Assembly (NCBI GenBank): GCA_003221295.1
Contig: QHRA01000177.1
Location: 1-33,650 of the forward strand
Length of the DNA stretch: 33,650 nucleotides
Reading direction: 5' to 3'
Source: Verrucomicrobiota bacterium
Lineage (GTDB): Bacteria; Verrucomicrobiota; Verrucomicrobiia; Chthoniobacterales; UBA10450
Shown: in pieces, positions 31,418 to 33,650 of the stretch
How the letters are laid out: every line of letters begins with the position of its first letter
How positions within the stretch are numbered: position 1 is the first letter of the stretch
Notes under the pieces: generated by a model
The model's input: only the letters and a program-made list of their open reading frames with translations
Database searches by the model: none
Told to the model about the DNA's origin: nothing
Made by a program: the position numbers and the translations under genes

Positions 31418-33100
31418 ATGATCGCACAGCTCGCAAGCAATCAATCGTTTCGGCTGGGGGAAGATTCGCTTTGGCGGCTTTTTTATTGGGCTCTGATTGC
31501 GCTCGTTTTTGCCGGGGCGATTTGGCAACGCTTTAGGCTCCCACTCGATCCAATTGCCGATCCCGATACCTGGGGCTATCTCTCGCCCGCTCTCCGGAAA
31601 TTAACCGGTGCCGAATTTGGTCACACCAACGGCCGAAATTTCGCTTATCCCGGGTTTCTCTTCTTGCTTCTCCGCCTTTTTGCGGATTTTCGCGCGATTA
31701 CCATCACTCAACATTTCCTCGGGCTTTTGGCCGGTGCAGTTTTCTTACTTACCTGGAAGCGTGCGCGCATTTTCGTGTCGAATCCGCGGATCGGCCGCGT
31801 TGCTCACGATCTGCTGGGATTGGTTGGGGCCGCGATCTTTCTCCTGCAGTGGCAGACGATTGTTTTCGAGAAAGATATCCGGCCCGAAGGCATCTGCGCG
31901 TTTGTCGTCAGCATTACTTTTTATCTGCTAATCCAATTTCTTGCCTGTTTTTTTCTGAAGCACCGGCGCACGGCCACGGTTGCATATGCGATTGCGCTTG
32001 CCTTTACCGCAATCTTTCTCGCTTCGATCAAACCGAGTTTTGGTCTGGCTTCGCTTTTGGTATTGTCGCCAATCATTGCCTTGTTTGGGCGGAGTGGTTG
32101 GTCGTGGCAAAAGGTTTGGTTTTCTCTCGGGTTCGTCTTTAGCGCCGCCGTCCTTTTGTTGCCGGAACACTTTCTCAGTCGCAATGATGAAATGAGCCGG
32201 ACATTCTTGCCGACCACGCTTTTCGTATTTCATGCCGAGCTTATTCGTGACCAGTTGGCAAACGATTTGGCAAAAAATGTCAGTCTTCCATATCCGCGCG
32301 ATCGGCTGGAACGCCTCTACCTTGCGCTGCGGACCGAGATCGAAAAATCTCGTACGGCTCGGCAGTACGCCTACCGGTCCCTCGGCTTTGACGCTGATTT
32401 TCTGATGTACGATCCCAACTCAATCGCGGTCCAAGCCCGTCGCGAATTTCGTGGTGATGTTGCAGCGCTTTGCGCGTTTTACCGGTTTTATTACGGGCGG
32501 ATTTGGGAAAAACGGCCGCTCCAGGTTCTGGCAAAGGTTGCGCGGCAGATGCAAATTTTCTATCTGCCGTACTGCCGGGCCTATGACCCTAGAATAAGCC
32601 GAAAGCTGGGCGGCGAATATCAATATAGTGTCGTTTCTCTCAGTGACCCAATCTGTCGCAAAGTCTGGATGGGTTATCCGCCGGCTGTGGATTTCATGAA
32701 CCGGACGGAAGAGCTTGCCCGGCGCGAGTTGCGCTTTCGACAGCCTCTGCTTCTTCCACTAATTCCGATAGCTGTTTTGCTGATGTCGATTAGCTATTCG
32801 ACCTCGCTTGCCGTAGCTCTCGTTCTTGCCGTGATCGTTGCCCTAACTTCAGGGCGCTGGCGACGGCTGCACTGGATCGCGGCCCTGGTCGTGTTCTGGT
32901 TCTCATTTAACGCAGCCTGTTGCCTTGAAGTGGCAACCATCACTTCGCTCGAGATTCACCGTTACATGACCGTGCAAATGTATTCTACTCTGTTGGCACA
33001 GCTTCTCGGCTTGTGGTTTATCCTCGAATTCGTTGTGCAAATGTGGGAGTGCCGAAGGCAAGGTGCGGTTCAACCAACAGGAGCAGGCGATAAACCATAA
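31418..33100 (+). CDS. Polytopic membrane protein, GT-C-like, function unknown (copy 1)
   Basis: This is a 560-residue protein with about ten or more hydrophobic segments, starting MIAQLASNQSFRLGEDSLWR. After the first helix comes a conserved periplasmic-loop-like segment LPLDPIADPDTWGYLSPALR with acidic residues, followed by GRNFAYPGFLFLLLR. That layout is reminiscent of GT-C fold, lipid-linked-sugar glycosyltransferases. I cannot assign a family, so a sugar-transfer role is only a suggestion. A long soluble segment lies at about 285-450 (YPRDRLERLYLALRTEIEKS, YCRAYDPRISRKL) before the last helices. The start at ATG 31418 is supported by alignment with copy 2; longer upstream reading is antisense to tgt. 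The gap to copy 2 is 30 bases. Confidence 0.75.
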   Translation: MIAQLASNQSFRLGEDSLWRLFYWALIALVFAGAIWQRFRLPLDPIADPDTWGYLSPALRKLTGAEFGHTNGRNFAYPGFLFLLLRLFADFRAITITQHFLGLLAGAVFLLTWKRARIFVSNPRIGRVAHDLLGLVGAAIFLLQWQTIVFEKDIRPEGICAFVVSITFYLLIQFLACFFLKHRRTATVAYAIALAFTAIFLASIKPSFGLASLLVLSPIIALFGRSGWSWQKVWFSLGFVFSAAVLLLPEHFLSRNDEMSRTFLPTTLFVFHAELIRDQLANDLAKNVSLPYPRDRLERLYLALRTEIEKSRTARQYAYRSLGFDADFLMYDPNSIAVQARREFRGDVAALCAFYRFYYGRIWEKRPLQVLAKVARQMQIFYLPYCRAYDPRISRKLGGEYQYSVVSLSDPICRKVWMGYPPAVDFMNRTEELARRELRFRQPLLLPLIPIAVLLMSISYSTSLAVALVLAVIVALTSGRWRRLHWIAALVVFWFSFNAACCLEVATITSLEIHRYMTVQMYSTLLAQLLGLWFILEFVVQMWECRRQGAVQPTGAGDKP

Positions 33101-33130
33101 CTCTTGCGCAAGATTGGGCCGTGCTTCGAA

Positions 33131-33650
33131 ATGATGGGGCAGCTCGCCAGCAGGCAATCATTCCGCCCGGGAAAAGATTTGCTTTGGCCGATTTGTTATT
33201 GGGCTACGGTCGCATTCATCTTTGCCTGGGCGGTTTGGCAACGCTTTAAGCTGCCGCTGGATCCAATTGCTGATCCCGATACCTGGGGTTATCTTTCGCC
33301 CGCGCTGCGAAAATTGACCGGTGCCGAATTTGGTCACAGTCAGGGCCGTAATTTTCTCTATCCGGGTTTCCTCTATTTGGTGTTGCGCGGTTTCGGAGAT
33401 TTTCGGGCGATCGGGGTCGTACAGCATTTACTTGGCCTGGCCGCGGGCGGGTTATTTTTGCTTACCTGGCGACGTCTCCGTGTCTTTGTCCCGGACTCGT
33501 TAGTCAATCCTTCCCTTCATGATGCATTCGGCTTGGCCGGCACCGCGATTTATCTTCTCGCCAGTGATACTAATCGAACTGAGACGCAGCTTCGACCTGA
33601 AGGCGTCTGCGCCTTTTTGATCAGTATTAATCTCTATTTTGCGGTTCAGT
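33131..33650 (+). CDS. Paralogous polytopic membrane protein (copy 2, partial)
   Basis: The frame is open from the ATG at 33131 (MMGQLASRQSFRPGKDLLWP) to the window end, 173 codons. It aligns without a large gap to the start of copy 1, with roughly two-thirds of residues identical by eye. LPLDPIADPDTWGYLSPALR is identical in both, as are RKLTGAEFGH and RPEG. So this is a tandem gene duplication. The rest of the gene, and any third copy, lies outside the window. The second ATG one codon later may equally be the start. Confidence 0.8.
   Translation, partial: MMGQLASRQSFRPGKDLLWPICYWATVAFIFAWAVWQRFKLPLDPIADPDTWGYLSPALRKLTGAEFGHSQGRNFLYPGFLYLVLRGFGDFRAIGVVQHLLGLAAGGLFLLTWRRLRVFVPDSLVNPSLHDAFGLAGTAIYLLASDTNRTETQLRPEGVCAFLISINLYFAVQ

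Noticed and set aside
1-33650. tRNA or rRNA genes
   Set aside because: I looked for T-loop-like GGTTCGAATCC patterns and rRNA landmarks on both strands and found none.

Overview
The window reads as a chromosomal segment of a moderately GC-rich, Gram-negative bacterium. The best guess is a soil Verrucomicrobiota member (Spartobacteria/Chthoniobacterales-like). That rests on protein flavour, a one-piece SecDF, a short HemA, a hemX/ccsA-hemA-hemC-cobA/hemD heme operon, and many small palindromic repeats at gene borders. It is inference, since no rRNA or marker search could be run. I found no tRNA, rRNA, CRISPR array, transposase or prophage.

Layout. Positions 1-13009 are all minus strand: an E1-alpha subunit of a 2-oxoacid dehydrogenase (cut by the window edge), Smc, an APC permease, a stand-alone receiver protein, a 1362-residue hybrid histidine kinase (MASE1-CHASE-PAS-PAS-PAS-HisKA-HATPase-REC), and a gamma-glutamyltranspeptidase split by a one-base frameshift. 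Then come an M20 dipeptidase and a secreted NlpC/P60 protein (plus), a queF-queC pair (minus), a DUF6572-like protein (plus) and apt (minus).

Positions 18232-26546 form one tight plus-strand run: ccsA/hemX-like, hemA, hemC, cobA-hemD fusion, a GrpE-like protein, an Hsp70 without a lid domain, and a protein with J-like/TerB-like helical parts fused to a cysteine-less SUMF/FGE-type domain. The first four serve heme synthesis and cytochrome assembly. The last three look like a dedicated, non-canonical chaperone module and are the most interesting protein-level finding. rpsU (minus) follows as an isolated unit with its own promoter and terminator. Next is tgt-yajC-secDF (minus), and finally two tandem paralogous polytopic membrane proteins (plus), the second cut by the window end. 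queC, queF and tgt all belong to queuosine-tRNA synthesis.

The most striking non-genic feature is a set of short inverted-repeat elements. One family has ends GTCATCCCGAG...CTCGGGATGAC (at least six copies or fragments). These elements sit between genes and in places supply start codons, stop codons or C-terminal tails. A different palindromic family is read in frame inside ggt and tgt, resembling coding palindromic elements known from Rickettsia.
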